From positions 1-26,772 of the forward strand of contig CAZRNR010000028.1 of NCBI GenBank assembly GCA_964601505.1: a stretch of DNA of 26,772 nucleotides. Reading direction: 5' to 3'. This document shows, piece after piece, positions 15,428 to 24,711 of this stretch (positions within the stretch are counted from its first letter, which is position 1; each line of letters begins with the position of its first letter). Below the pieces are notes generated by a model. That model was not told the DNA's origin. It ran no database searches and was given only the letters and a program-made list of their open reading frames with translations. Both the position numbers and the translations under genes were made by a program. Source of the DNA: DRWZ01 sp964601505 (GTDB lineage Bacteria; Calescibacteriota; Calescibacteriia; Calescibacteriales; Calescibacteriaceae).

Positions 15428-15631
15428 ATGAAGAAGACAAACAAAATCATTCTGATATTTGCTCTTGGATTTGAATTTATAGGATTAGTCCTTGGAGGAA
15501 GCTTTGCTGGATACATTTTGGGAAGAGCAATGAATTGGAAACAGGGGGTTGGTGAAGCATTTGGAACACTAATCGGATTATTGGTTGCTCTGATAGCTTC
15601 ATTTAGAATACTGAAACTTTTGGCAAAATGA
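15428..15631 (+). CDS. AtpI/AtpZ-like small membrane protein
   Basis: This 67-residue protein has two membrane helices (about 6-29, including FALGFEFIGLVLGGSFAGYI, and about 39-62, ending LLVALIASFRILK). The pattern of F-x2-G in helix 1, 'G..lG' between helices and a polar turn fits the AtpI/AtpZ family, which assists c-ring assembly or divalent cation uptake by the ATP synthase. It lies 62 nt after trpE, not with the ATP synthase genes 2 kb away. I prefer the ATG at 15428; a TTG at 15401 would add nine residues with no support. A TACAAT box ends 11 nt before the ATG, so it may have its own promoter and a very short leader. Confidence 0.6.
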   Translation: MKKTNKIILIFALGFEFIGLVLGGSFAGYILGRAMNWKQGVGEAFGTLIGLLVALIASFRILKLLAK

Positions 15632-15738
15632 ACATTTTATTTATGGCTCTGTTGCAATTTTCTCGCTTTTAATTACGCACATCATAATAACAAAGTATCT
15701 TCATAACAAAACGTACCATACCTATTCTAACAATTATC

Positions 15739-18147
15739 CTACGATGAGCATCTACCAGAGGAATCACAGATCTCATAAGTTCCATCTGCTCGAAGGACAA
15801 CTCTGTATGTATTACCATCAGAATCTATAATCTCACCTTCTCCTGAACCATCATCACTTGAAATAGAGAATTTACCTTTTACAACTCTACCCTCTGGTGT
15901 TGTCAAAGAAAATTTTACAGTCATAGAACTGTCTTCGTTCAAATAAGCCTCTACATCAATAGTGCCACCTGGGGTTTCAAGCATCCCAGTTATGCTCATT
16001 GTCCCCGAATCGTTATAGTATTCTACAGTGATTGTGCCATTTATACCTCTTTTTGAGTCTGATAATCTCAAAGTATAAACTTGTTTTGTAGCATTTTCTA
16101 CGAAATCAGTCAATTTTGTGATGAAATCAGCAGATTTGTCATCAGCAGGTTTGCAACCCGATATGGAGCAACTCTTGAAATCTACTTTAGAATCCAAGGG
16201 ACACGAAATCGAAATAAGACCTTCTGTTGAACCCTTTGTATATTCGTATCCACCCTCAACCTTTTTTATCTTTATAAATTCTCCGGTTTTGGAGTTCAGA
16301 ACAATTGAGCAAGAATTTTCGGATGTTTTTCCCTCAAAAAGTCCATATATCATATCTCCACATTCATCTATATTGTCGCACTTCCCGGGGTGATCAGAAA
16401 GTGAGCAATTGGAAATCTTCTCTTTAACATAATTATGTGTCAGTGCTTCTTTATCAGGACATTCTTCTTCTAATTTACAATTTCCAACCTTCACTGTACA
16501 ATACTCTGAATCATTTTTGGCTCCATGATAGGAATTTTCTCTATCAAGATTTGGACAGGAGATATAAACAAATTTCTCCTCGGAGGCAATTAAGGTTTCT
16601 TCTATATCTGAATCATATATATAAAGAATTTTTTCCTTCTTACTATCATTATTGATGTCAATATCAACACACCCTTTTGTGCCCCAATCTTCTCCAACCT
16701 TTTCCCAGTTGCAATTTTCTGGGATTTCGCAACTACCCTCCTGAATCTTACAGTTTTGAGCATAGTAATAAGTACAAGAATCTTCTTTGCATTCGATTTT
16801 CTCTGCTTTTCCATCCTTTTCGCCAATGAATGAAATTCCTTTTTCGTCTTCCCATTCATCAATAGCTATGTCTGGTTTCCCATCTCCAGTAAAATCTCCT
16901 TTCATACAACTCTGGTATTTTCCATTATCGTATGAATAAAACCCGATTTTCTCCAGTTTGCACTTTTCTTTAAGAATATTTACTACATTGGTAACCGACT
17001 TATCAAAGGAATCACATGAAATGTTAAAGCTACAATTTCCCTCACCTATTTTATAGGATGACATGTGTTGAGTACAGCTTTTCTCATAACATTCCGAATA
17101 CATCAGATATTTCCCTTCTGCATAAGAATCATTGATCCAAAAACTGAAAGACTTTTCACCATACGAAAAATAAACTTCATCAGGCTGTCCATCATTATCC
17201 CAATCATAAACTGAACATCCTTGATTATCAACTACACCTATGTAGCTAATCTTGCAATTTTTTGTTAAACCTTGAAGATAATTTATATCTTTATCACAAA
17301 GATCTTTGTTTATACTGTTTTCAGGGCAAGAATAACTAGTAAAGCTACACGCTCCATTCGTTTCACAATATGTGGTATCTATATTCTGCGGAGTTATATA
17401 AATATTATGATAGTTTCCACTTGAACCACTGTAGTTATAAGAAAGATAAGCAAATTCTTTTTCTTCATAGTAAAAGCACATTGAATCATCTGAAAACTTA
17501 GAATAAGATTTAGTAATGCAATTACTGAAGTTTTGGACCAGATATTCATAGGACTGCTGGATATTTTCACAACTCAAACTGATTTGAGAACTAGGGCAAA
17601 CATATGTGTAACCGTAATTAGGAGAATTATTAGTGAATTCATCTGAGTGACTGTAATTAAGAGAAGACAAAGACAAATATATATTACCACCATTGAATTC
17701 ATCACTTGTTTTCTCTATATACACCGCGCATTCTCCATTTATGCCGAAACTCGTACAATCTGGGAAGGTAGTAGATAAATATGTTTCATCCTCTGAATAA
17801 CATCCACTTCCTTCTTGCTGTTGTTTAAGGCGTGGAGTAAAAGCAGGACAATAAGCAAAGTTTGATTGTTTTATTCTTGGAGCCCTTGATGTGATAACTC
17901 TACCTGTAACCATCCTTGATGTTATCATTTTATTTTCAGTAGGTGATGTCCTGACTGATTTAGCAGAATTTACCGCGGATATAGAATCTTTAACAGCACT
18001 AACAGAAGTAGAAACCGCTTTAGCTACATCAATAGAGAACTGAACTGATTTATCTTCTACAGTGGAAGGACCCTTTTTATTTTGATTCTTTACACACCCT
18101 AATAAGAAAACTAAAACTGGGATAAAGAAGTAAAATTTTGTTTTCAT
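15739..18147 (-). CDS. Cysteine-rich repeat lipoprotein, unknown function
   Basis: I do not recognise this 802-residue protein as a known family. It has a lipoprotein signal with lipobox LLGC (Cys18) and then a low-complexity Ser/Val/Lys/Thr linker to about residue 95. By my count it contains 40 cysteines. Residues 100-665 look like five or six modules of about 90 residues, each with cysteines spaced roughly 6-16, 14-18 and 9-18, followed by a pair 35-45 residues later. In three modules the fourth cysteine is followed by an Asp-rich calcium-type loop: DWDNDGQPD (315-323), DFTGDGKPD (418-426) and DIDINND (495-501). Residues about 690-790 form a separate beta-rich domain with GTITVEYYNDSG and GTIDVEAYLNEDSS. 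The start ATG has a GAGGTGA ribosome site 7 nt upstream. It follows gltB by 86 nt in the same direction. Surface or periplasmic location with disulfides is inferred. Confidence 0.75.
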   Translation of the reverse strand: MKTKFYFFIPVLVFLLGCVKNQNKKGPSTVEDKSVQFSIDVAKAVSTSVSAVKDSISAVNSAKSVRTSPTENKMITSRMVTGRVITSRAPRIKQSNFAYCPAFTPRLKQQQEGSGCYSEDETYLSTTFPDCTSFGINGECAVYIEKTSDEFNGGNIYLSLSSLNYSHSDEFTNNSPNYGYTYVCPSSQISLSCENIQQSYEYLVQNFSNCITKSYSKFSDDSMCFYYEEKEFAYLSYNYSGSSGNYHNIYITPQNIDTTYCETNGACSFTSYSCPENSINKDLCDKDINYLQGLTKNCKISYIGVVDNQGCSVYDWDNDGQPDEVYFSYGEKSFSFWINDSYAEGKYLMYSECYEKSCTQHMSSYKIGEGNCSFNISCDSFDKSVTNVVNILKEKCKLEKIGFYSYDNGKYQSCMKGDFTGDGKPDIAIDEWEDEKGISFIGEKDGKAEKIECKEDSCTYYYAQNCKIQEGSCEIPENCNWEKVGEDWGTKGCVDIDINNDSKKEKILYIYDSDIEETLIASEEKFVYISCPNLDRENSYHGAKNDSEYCTVKVGNCKLEEECPDKEALTHNYVKEKISNCSLSDHPGKCDNIDECGDMIYGLFEGKTSENSCSIVLNSKTGEFIKIKKVEGGYEYTKGSTEGLISISCPLDSKVDFKSCSISGCKPADDKSADFITKLTDFVENATKQVYTLRLSDSKRGINGTITVEYYNDSGTMSITGMLETPGGTIDVEAYLNEDSSMTVKFSLTTPEGRVVKGKFSISSDDGSGEGEIIDSDGNTYRVVLRADGTYEICDSSGRCSS

Positions 18148-18181
18148 GTTTCGTTCACCTCACTCTTTTAATCTTAAGCAC

Positions 18182-18216
18182 CAAAAATCTTTCTTATGAT
18201 CTTTGAGAGATTTTTG
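18182..18216. repeat. 9-bp inverted repeat between gltB and the lipoprotein gene
   Basis: The arms CAAAAATCT (18182-18190) and AGATTTTTG (18208-18216) are perfectly complementary with a 17-nt loop. In the minus direction, the direction of both flanking genes, no T-run follows the stem, and the stem is AT-rich. A role as terminator is therefore weak; it may be a processing or binding site. Confidence 0.35.
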
Positions 18217-18233
18217 TGTTTTTTGTAATTATG

Positions 18234-21200
18234 CTATAAGTGATATTCCAAATAATCAAAGTCACTTTTCAATCTTCTTATGCTTTCTTCAATAAATGCT
18301 GTTTTATATCGTTGAAATTCTTTTGGGACTATCACATAAAGATTATTCTCTATAGATTCTTTAAGTATGTCTTGAGCAATTTTTGAACCTGTTTCTTTAG
18401 CATGAGCTTTCAGAAGCATTTCAGCGATTATATGTTCAATGTCCTCATCTATATCTTTTATTATTACGAAATCTTGGTTCACAAGTTTTCTAATGTTTTC
18501 TTCTTTCAGTACAAAGGCAATTCCTCCGGTCATACCTGCTCCAAGATTCTTACCGACGCTTCCAAGAATAACACATACACCATTTGTCATATATTCAAGC
18601 GCATGATCACCTACTCCCTCCACTACAGAGAAGACTCCAGAGTTTCTGACAGCAAATCTCTGTCCAGCTCTACCTCTTACGAAAAGATAGCCTCCAGTTC
18701 CACCATATATCGCAACATTTCCAACTGCCATAAGCCCGTCTTTATGAGGTATTATGTTTATGTGTCCTCCTGAAAGGGCTTTTCCGACGTAATCATTCGC
18801 CAGACCATAGAGATTGAATTTAACACCTCTTACCAGGAATGCTCCAAAACTCTGACCAGCAAATCCTTCAAAATCAATTACAACAGAATTTATATCAATT
18901 CCTTTTTTCAGGGAAACTCCATCTCCCCAGTTTTTCGCTATAACGCCGGACAATGTTGCTCCAACGGATCTGTGAATATTTATTATTTTGTATTTAAGTT
19001 TTATTTTCTTGCCAGATTCAATAAGAGGTAAGCAATCATTAAGGATCTTTGAATTCAGATCTTCTTCTGGACTTTCTGGTCTATCATTTTTTGATTTCGG
19101 TTCATGGGATATCGATGTTGAGAGCTTTCTTATTTTCTCATCTATTTTATCAGGCAATCCATCTTCTTCTGGTAATTCTACTATGAAAGGATTTTCTCCT
19201 TCACTTCCTATCCTTGCATAAAGAGATTTTAAGTAATTGATATTTATTTCTTTTGATGTCTTTGGAACCTTCACACCTTTTGGTTTAATTAGATCCATCC
19301 TTCCGATTATTTGTTCAATTGATTTTGCTCCCAGACTTGCAAGAATTTGCCTGACTTCTTCTGCCACTGCAATGAAATATCTTTCTATTCTCTCTGGATA
19401 TCCGGGGAATTTTTTTCTTAGATCTTCTCTTTGTGAGGCTATTCCAACGGGACATGTATTCATATGGCATTGACGAGCCATAATACATCCGATAGCTATC
19501 ATCGCTGAGCTTCCAAAACCGTATTCATTAGCTCCAAGTACTGCAGCCTTAACAACATCCCATCCGTTGAGCAAGCCTCCATCAACTCTTATTCTTACTC
19601 TATCTCTTATATTATTCCATATCAAAAGAGCATTTGTCTCTATGAGACCAAGTTCCCATGTATTTCCCGCATTTTTGATTGAGCTTGCTGGGGAAGCTCC
19701 TGTTCCTCCTTCATCACCTGCAATGTGAATAGTATCGGCATAAGCTTTTGCAACTCCGGAGGCAACTATTCCAACTCCAGCACTTGATACGAGCTTTACA
19801 GAAACTCTCGCGGATGGATTTACTTTCTTCAGATCGTAAATCAACTGAGCTATATCTTCTATAGAGTATATATCGTGATGTGGTGGCGGAGAAATCAGAG
19901 TTATTCCGGGAACTGTCCTTCTTACCTTTGCTATAGTTTCATTTACCTTTATCCCGGGTAATTGCCCTCCTTCACCTGGTTTAGCACCCTGAGCTATTTT
20001 TATTTCGAGTTCTTTACAGTTCACCGCATATTCTGTTGTCACGCCAAACCTTCCAGACGCTATCTGTTTCATAGAAGAGTTAGCGTTATCTCCATTTTTA
20101 TATGGCTCGAATCTTCTTGGATCTTCTCCTCCTTCCCCACTTCCCATCATAGCACCTATTCTGTTTACACCTATAGCAAGTGTTTCATGAGCTTCTGGCG
20201 AAAGAGCTCCAAAAGACATTGATGAGACATAAAATCTTTTCAGAATACTTTCAACTGGTTCAACTTCTTCAACTGGTATAGGTTCTCCAATTGGGGATAT
20301 ATCGAAGAAATCTCGCGCTTTTGCTGGTTCTCTTGAAGAAACCTGCTGAGTGAACTCTTGGTAGTATCTATGATCTCCGGATTCGGTGAATTTATGAAGT
20401 GGCCTGAAAACATAGGGATTTTTCAAATGATGTTCTTTATCTCTTATGAACTTAAAAAATCCCAGATTCACAAGCCTTGGAGAGCCATCTTTGCTCCAGT
20501 TATAAAACTCAGCATAATCTTTTGCGATGTGCTCAAATCCAAGACCATCCGGGACAAACCAAGCTGGAGTTCCTTCAAAACAAAGTTCTATCACCTCGTG
20601 CGATAATCCTATAATTTCAAAGATCTTACCACCACGATAACTTGAGAGAACGGAAATTCCCATTTTGCTCATTATTTTTTTTATCCCTTTTTCAACAGCA
20701 GATTTATAATTCCTAATTAGGTTCAATCTATCGTTGGTTTGAATTGATTTTCCCATGTGTTCTTCTTTGAGGTTATATACTGTATAGAAAGCAAGATATG
20801 GGAGTATTGCATCTGCCCCATATCCTATAAGGCAGGCAAAATGATGTTCCTCACGAGGTTCTCCTGTTTCAAGAATTATTGAGCATTTTAATCTTAGACC
20901 GTGTTTTATTAGTGCGCTATGAACAGCACCAACGCAAAGCAACGGGGATATGAGCGCTTTACCATCATCTCCAACAGACCTATCCGAAAGAATTATAAGC
21001 TTCACTCCGCTTCTTACAGCATTAATGACATCTTCTACAAGCTTTAAAAGATTTCTCTTCAAAGAAGATAAATCGTTTGGATCATAAACCATCTGAAAAG
21101 CTCTAAATGGGAAAATAGCTTTGAGATCCTCCAAATTCTTTTCAGTTATTATAGGACTATCTAATCTGATGTTTTGGACACTAACGAAGTCTTCTTCAAG

Positions 21201-22802
21201 AGGATTTATCTTTTCGCCTATCCTTGTGGTAATTGACATTACAATGCTTTCTCGGTAAGGGTCTATTGGTGGGTTTGTTACCTGAGCAAATCTCTGTTTG
21301 AAGTATGAGTAAATATTTCTCGGGAGATGCGACATAAATGCAAATGGTGTATCATCTCCCATAGAATATACAGCCTCCTGTCCCTTTAAAGCCATATCCT
21401 TTACGAATCTTTCAATGTCCTCTTCAGTGTATCCAAATGCTTTTTGTTTTCTTAGCAGTTCTTTTTCATCTATTGATAATGTTTTGAAAGAAGAAAAATC
21501 TATTTCGGTCTTTATCTTTTGAGTTTTAGATATGAGATCAATATATTTTTTTTCTCCGGCTATTTTTTTCTTTAATTCTTTGTTGCGATATATTTTTTTC
21601 TCCTCAAAATCAAAAAATATCATCTCTCCAGGACCAAGGCCATCTACTTCAGAAAATTCTTTTGGTGAGATATCCCACACACCAAGCTCTGAAGCAAAGA
21701 TAAGGATACCCGATTTTGTTATTCCATATCTTGCGGGTCTAAGCCCATTTCTATCAAGGCATGCTCCAACACCAGTTAAACCATCAGAAAAAACAATTGC
21801 AGCCGGACCATCCCAGGGCTCAAGAAAACTATCGTGATAATCAAAGAATGCACGGACTTCCTCATCCATATCAACAACTTCATATGGTTCTGGGATAAGC
21901 ATAGCCATACTAGAGCATATATCTCTTCCGGAAAGATAAAGAATCTCAACAGCGTTATCAAGCATAGATGAATCACTGCCATCTGACCATATTATTGGTT
22001 TGATAAGCTCTATTTCTTCCTTTGACCAGACTTTAGAACTATTCCACGCTTTCTCTCTTGCTTCCATCCATTTTATATTTCCAAGAAGTGTATTTATCTC
22101 TCCATTATGAGCGATGTATCTAAAAGGTTGAGCTATATCCCATCTTGGGTGAGTATTCGTGCTATATCTTTGGTGAAATATACAAAAACTTGTCTCATAA
22201 TCTGGATCTTGTAGATCTAAATAGAACTTATCTATCTGGGTGGAGATGAAAAGCCCCTTATAAACAATTTTACTTGTAGATATAGATGGTATGTAGACTT
22301 TGGTTTTATTTTGATTAGCAACCTTTTCAGAATACTTTCTAATGAGGAATAGTTTTCTCTCAACTTCCCTTATACTAATGCTTTTTGGGAACTCCAGATA
22401 AAGATGTTTTATTACAGGCTTTGAAGATAAAGCGATATCTCCAAGCGCTTGCTCGTAAACCGGAACATCACGCCACGCAAGAACAGTTAATCCAAGCTTT
22501 TTTGCAAAATCTTCAACCATCTCCATAATGGTTTTCACATGTTCGTTAAAGAAGAAAACACCAACTGCTACATTGTTCGGATCAACACTAATACCCAATT
22601 TCTTTAGCTCTTTATTCACAAGTTTTCTTGGAATTTGAGTCAGGACTCCGGCACCATCTCCTGTTTTACCGTCTGCCGAGACTGCCCCTCTATGCACAAG
22701 ATTTTTTGCAGAAGTTATACCAATATCAAGAATATTTCTTGAAGACTTACCTGAAAGATCTGCTACAAAACCTACCCCGCACGCTGATCTTTCTACAAAC
22801 AT
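18234..22802 (-). CDS. gltB: Glutamate synthase large (alpha) subunit
   Basis: GltB makes two glutamates from glutamine and 2-oxoglutarate. The 1522-residue protein has the family's full order. The N-terminal class II glutaminase domain begins SACGVGFVADLSGK, with Cys8 as the expected nucleophile after removal of a seven-residue propeptide. A central domain follows, then the FMN synthase barrel, containing SMSFGALSPEAHE and DEGGTGASP. The 3Fe-4S site CIMARQCHMNTCPVG supplies Cys1106, Cys1112 and Cys1117. The C-terminal beta-helix domain contains GGTGGYLFVRGRAGQRFAVR. Length is typical (about 1480-1530). The ATG has a GGAGGG ribosome site 5 nt upstream. The small subunit gltD, which brings electrons from NAD(P)H, is not beside it. 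The next gene upstream is pyrE in the same direction, about 100 nt away. Confidence 0.97.
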   Translation of the reverse strand: MFVERSACGVGFVADLSGKSSRNILDIGITSAKNLVHRGAVSADGKTGDGAGVLTQIPRKLVNKELKKLGISVDPNNVAVGVFFFNEHVKTIMEMVEDFAKKLGLTVLAWRDVPVYEQALGDIALSSKPVIKHLYLEFPKSISIREVERKLFLIRKYSEKVANQNKTKVYIPSISTSKIVYKGLFISTQIDKFYLDLQDPDYETSFCIFHQRYSTNTHPRWDIAQPFRYIAHNGEINTLLGNIKWMEAREKAWNSSKVWSKEEIELIKPIIWSDGSDSSMLDNAVEILYLSGRDICSSMAMLIPEPYEVVDMDEEVRAFFDYHDSFLEPWDGPAAIVFSDGLTGVGACLDRNGLRPARYGITKSGILIFASELGVWDISPKEFSEVDGLGPGEMIFFDFEEKKIYRNKELKKKIAGEKKYIDLISKTQKIKTEIDFSSFKTLSIDEKELLRKQKAFGYTEEDIERFVKDMALKGQEAVYSMGDDTPFAFMSHLPRNIYSYFKQRFAQVTNPPIDPYRESIVMSITTRIGEKINPLEEDFVSVQNIRLDSPIITEKNLEDLKAIFPFRAFQMVYDPNDLSSLKRNLLKLVEDVINAVRSGVKLIILSDRSVGDDGKALISPLLCVGAVHSALIKHGLRLKCSIILETGEPREEHHFACLIGYGADAILPYLAFYTVYNLKEEHMGKSIQTNDRLNLIRNYKSAVEKGIKKIMSKMGISVLSSYRGGKIFEIIGLSHEVIELCFEGTPAWFVPDGLGFEHIAKDYAEFYNWSKDGSPRLVNLGFFKFIRDKEHHLKNPYVFRPLHKFTESGDHRYYQEFTQQVSSREPAKARDFFDISPIGEPIPVEEVEPVESILKRFYVSSMSFGALSPEAHETLAIGVNRIGAMMGSGEGGEDPRRFEPYKNGDNANSSMKQIASGRFGVTTEYAVNCKELEIKIAQGAKPGEGGQLPGIKVNETIAKVRRTVPGITLISPPPHHDIYSIEDIAQLIYDLKKVNPSARVSVKLVSSAGVGIVASGVAKAYADTIHIAGDEGGTGASPASSIKNAGNTWELGLIETNALLIWNNIRDRVRIRVDGGLLNGWDVVKAAVLGANEYGFGSSAMIAIGCIMARQCHMNTCPVGIASQREDLRKKFPGYPERIERYFIAVAEEVRQILASLGAKSIEQIIGRMDLIKPKGVKVPKTSKEININYLKSLYARIGSEGENPFIVELPEEDGLPDKIDEKIRKLSTSISHEPKSKNDRPESPEEDLNSKILNDCLPLIESGKKIKLKYKIINIHRSVGATLSGVIAKNWGDGVSLKKGIDINSVVIDFEGFAGQSFGAFLVRGVKFNLYGLANDYVGKALSGGHINIIPHKDGLMAVGNVAIYGGTGGYLFVRGRAGQRFAVRNSGVFSVVEGVGDHALEYMTNGVCVILGSVGKNLGAGMTGGIAFVLKEENIRKLVNQDFVIIKDIDEDIEHIIAEMLLKAHAKETGSKIAQDILKESIENNLYVIVPKEFQRYKTAFIEESIRRLKSDFDYLEYHL

Positions 22803-22904
22803 CTTTACCCTCCACGCTCAATCAAACAAATTTATTAAGAAATGGGAATAAATGTTAATTTTCCGTTTGAGTTGGGCAATAAAATCTGAAAAATGTATCT
22901 ATTA

Positions 22905-23453
22905 TTAATTCTTATGATCGCTCAATAATATCTCTTCAATATTGAACAAGCTTAACGTTTTTACATCAGGGATGTTTTTTAGTCCACCTCTATCAACAAC
23001 GCATAATACCCCTTCAACATTTATATTGTTTTCCTTGATTTTCTCTATAGCCCAGATTGTTGTTCCACCTGTTGTTATAACGTCTTCTATAAGAACAACT
23101 TTATCAACCTGAGGCCCTTCAATCCATTTTTGAGTTCCGTGTTCCTTTACTTTCTTTCTAACGACTATAGCTTTCGAGTCAAATCCCTTTTGTTTTATTT
23201 TTAACATTGTAGCAGTTGCCAGAGGAACTCCTCCGAGCTCTACACCAGCAACATTTTTAGTTTCGAAATTTTCTATCACTATATGACTTGTGAGATCGGA
23301 TAGTAGGTCAAGGAATTCTCCATCAAGAGAGACCTTTTTTATATCTATGTAGTAATCTGATTCCCTACCTGAGGAGAGAATGAATCTACCTTTTGTTAAT
23401 GCGTTTTCTCTTATAATCTTGAGAAGCTTGTTTCTTAGATCAATTTTGTACAT
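22905..23453 (-). CDS. pyrE: Orotate phosphoribosyltransferase
   Basis: PyrE joins orotate to PRPP, giving orotidine 5'-phosphate in pyrimidine synthesis. The 182-residue protein has the N-terminal GRFILSSGRESDYYIDIKK (22-40), the orotate-side hood, and then VAGVELGGVPLA (68-79). The catalytic flexible loop is VVRKKVKEHGTQKWIEG (97-113), with the Lys and His residues needed for transition-state binding. The PRPP motif is VVLIEDVITTGGT (119-131). Length is normal. It follows cysH by 26 nt in the same direction, so the two are probably one transcript, an uncommon pairing of pyrimidine and sulfur assimilation genes. The ATG has only a weak AAAGAAGAA site upstream. Confidence 0.95.
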   Translation of the reverse strand: MYKIDLRNKLLKIIRENALTKGRFILSSGRESDYYIDIKKVSLDGEFLDLLSDLTSHIVIENFETKNVAGVELGGVPLATATMLKIKQKGFDSKAIVVRKKVKEHGTQKWIEGPQVDKVVLIEDVITTGGTTIWAIEKIKENNINVEGVLCVVDRGGLKNIPDVKTLSLFNIEEILLSDHKN

Positions 23454-23479
23454 TTATTCATTTCTTCTTTGTATTTTTT

Positions 23480-24211
23480 TCATTCATTTACTTTTGCTAT
23501 ATCTTTTTCAGAGTGAAGCCCACATTCTGTTTTACCTGTCCCAGCCCATCTACCTGCTCTTAAATCCTGTCCTGGCCTTACTGGTTGAGTGCAAGGAGCA
23601 CAACCAATGGAGGGGTATCCCAAATCATGTAGTCGATTGTATGGGACAGAGTTTTTCTTGATATAATCCCAGACATCCTGCGTTGTCCATCTAACAAGTG
23701 GATTGATTTTTATAAGTCCAAAAACTTTATCAATTTCAACGACCTTAGCATTTCTTCTTGTTGGAGCTTGCTCTCGCCTTATACCGGTAATCCATGCATC
23801 ATAATTTGAGAGAGCTCCTCTTATTGGCATAACTTTCCTTAATGTGCAACATAGATTCGGATCGGTGAAAAATAATTGCGGTCCATACTTTTTTTCTTGT
23901 TCCTCTGGAGTATATTCAGATTTCAAGATGATTATGTTCGCTTTGTATTTTGCTTTTGCTTTTTCAAGAAGATCAATAGTATCTGCGAAATGGAAATCGG
24001 TATCTATAAAAAGGAATGGTATATTTGGTTTTATCTTCACTGCTATGTCCATAATAACCATGTCTTCTGCACCAAGGGAACAACCTACAGCGAGCTTATC
24101 TCCAAAAGTCTGGCAAGCCCATTTTATTATCTCCTGTGGGACTGAATTTTCAAGTTTCTGTGCCATCTCCTCTACTTCATCTGATTTCAGGGCATATTGT
24201 GTTCCATCCAT
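23480..24211 (-). CDS. cysH: Assimilatory adenylylsulfate (APS) reductase, iron-sulfur type
   Basis: This enzyme reduces adenylylsulfate to sulfite with thioredoxin or a similar donor, a step of assimilatory sulfate reduction. From the ATG at 24211 it has 243 residues. The nucleotide-binding CSLGAEDMVIMD (44-55) is followed by IDTDFHF (69-75) and the basic GIRREQAPTRR (143-153). Four cysteines place a 4Fe-4S cluster: Cys121-Cys122 in NLCCTLRK and Cys204/Cys207 in IGCAPC. Catalytic Cys230 lies in the C-terminal TECGLH. The CC...CxxC set marks the APS-using type rather than the cluster-free PAPS reductase of E. coli. A TTG at 24232 precedes the chosen ATG, but a strong GGGGAGG site 8 nt before the ATG decides the start. 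It probably heads an operon with pyrE. Confidence 0.94.
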   Translation of the reverse strand: MDGTQYALKSDEVEEMAQKLENSVPQEIIKWACQTFGDKLAVGCSLGAEDMVIMDIAVKIKPNIPFLFIDTDFHFADTIDLLEKAKAKYKANIIILKSEYTPEEQEKKYGPQLFFTDPNLCCTLRKVMPIRGALSNYDAWITGIRREQAPTRRNAKVVEIDKVFGLIKINPLVRWTTQDVWDYIKKNSVPYNRLHDLGYPSIGCAPCTQPVRPGQDLRAGRWAGTGKTECGLHSEKDIAKVNE

Positions 24212-24220
24212 AGCAAAAAC

Positions 24221-24262
24221 CTCCCCTAACAATTATACAAGTTTTGTTCCAGTGTTCTGGAA
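24221..24262 (-). promoter_or_regulatory. cysH promoter with overlapping inverted repeat (possible operator)
   Basis: On the minus strand TATAAT (24232-24237, perfect -10) is followed by the ribosome site GGGGAGG and the cysH ATG. The interrupted palindrome TTCCAG-N4-CTGGAA (24247-24262) covers the place where the -35 box should be, and the hexamer at 17-nt spacing is CCAGAA, far from TTGACA. A regulator bound here could either repress or replace a missing -35 contact. The regulator is unknown; control by sulfur supply is an inference from the target gene. Confidence 0.45.
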
Positions 24263-24302
24263 AATGTCATTTACGAACAATTTTCCAATTTACACATTCT
24301 AA

Positions 24303-24579
24303 ATTAATCTCATATTAAATCACCGCAACAGCAAAATTAGTCCTTTTGCGATCTCAAAAGGTTTCAAATATTTTACATATGTTTCAGAAAAGAAACATGG
24401 ATATTGTACTATCTATAATGTTTCAAAAAGATTAAGTTCAAGTTATCATTATGGTGATTTGATAGAAGTTGCTTCAAAATATGGGAACAAATTTCTGTTG
24501 TGTCTTTGATTTTTTTCCTGTGAAAAACGGATCTGATTTGTTTGAACAAATGTTAAAGTTTCAAGATATCATTCTCTGA
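24303..24579 (+). pseudogene. Possible decayed gene fragment, unknown family
   Basis: The 479-nt gap 24233-24711 has no intact gene. The plus frame is open from 24303 to 24509 and reads protein-like (for example AISKGFKYFTYVSEKKHGY and DLIEVASKYGNKFLL) but lacks any usual start codon. After its stop, the +1 frame continues as VFDFFPVKNGSDLFEQMLKF to a stop at 24577-24579. Joined across one frameshift, this gives about 90 residues of plausible sequence. I do not recognise a family. Chance open frames of this size are possible in AT-rich DNA, so this is tentative. The rest of the gap (24580-24711) is AT-rich and presumably holds the promoter of the downstream lipoprotein. Confidence 0.3.
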
Positions 24580-24711
24580 TTTTTATTAATTAAAAATCGT
24601 AATCCGATAGTTGTAAGAATACTTCTAGTAATTTAAGTAGTCTAAAATTTTTGATTCTTTAAGTTAGACTTTATCTTAAAAACTTCTAAAGATTAAATTA
24701 ATAGTATCTGC

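Noticed and set aside
18182..18216. Rho-independent terminator after gltB
   Set aside because: The stem is AT-rich and the T-run lies on the wrong side for minus-strand transcription. It is kept only as an inverted repeat.
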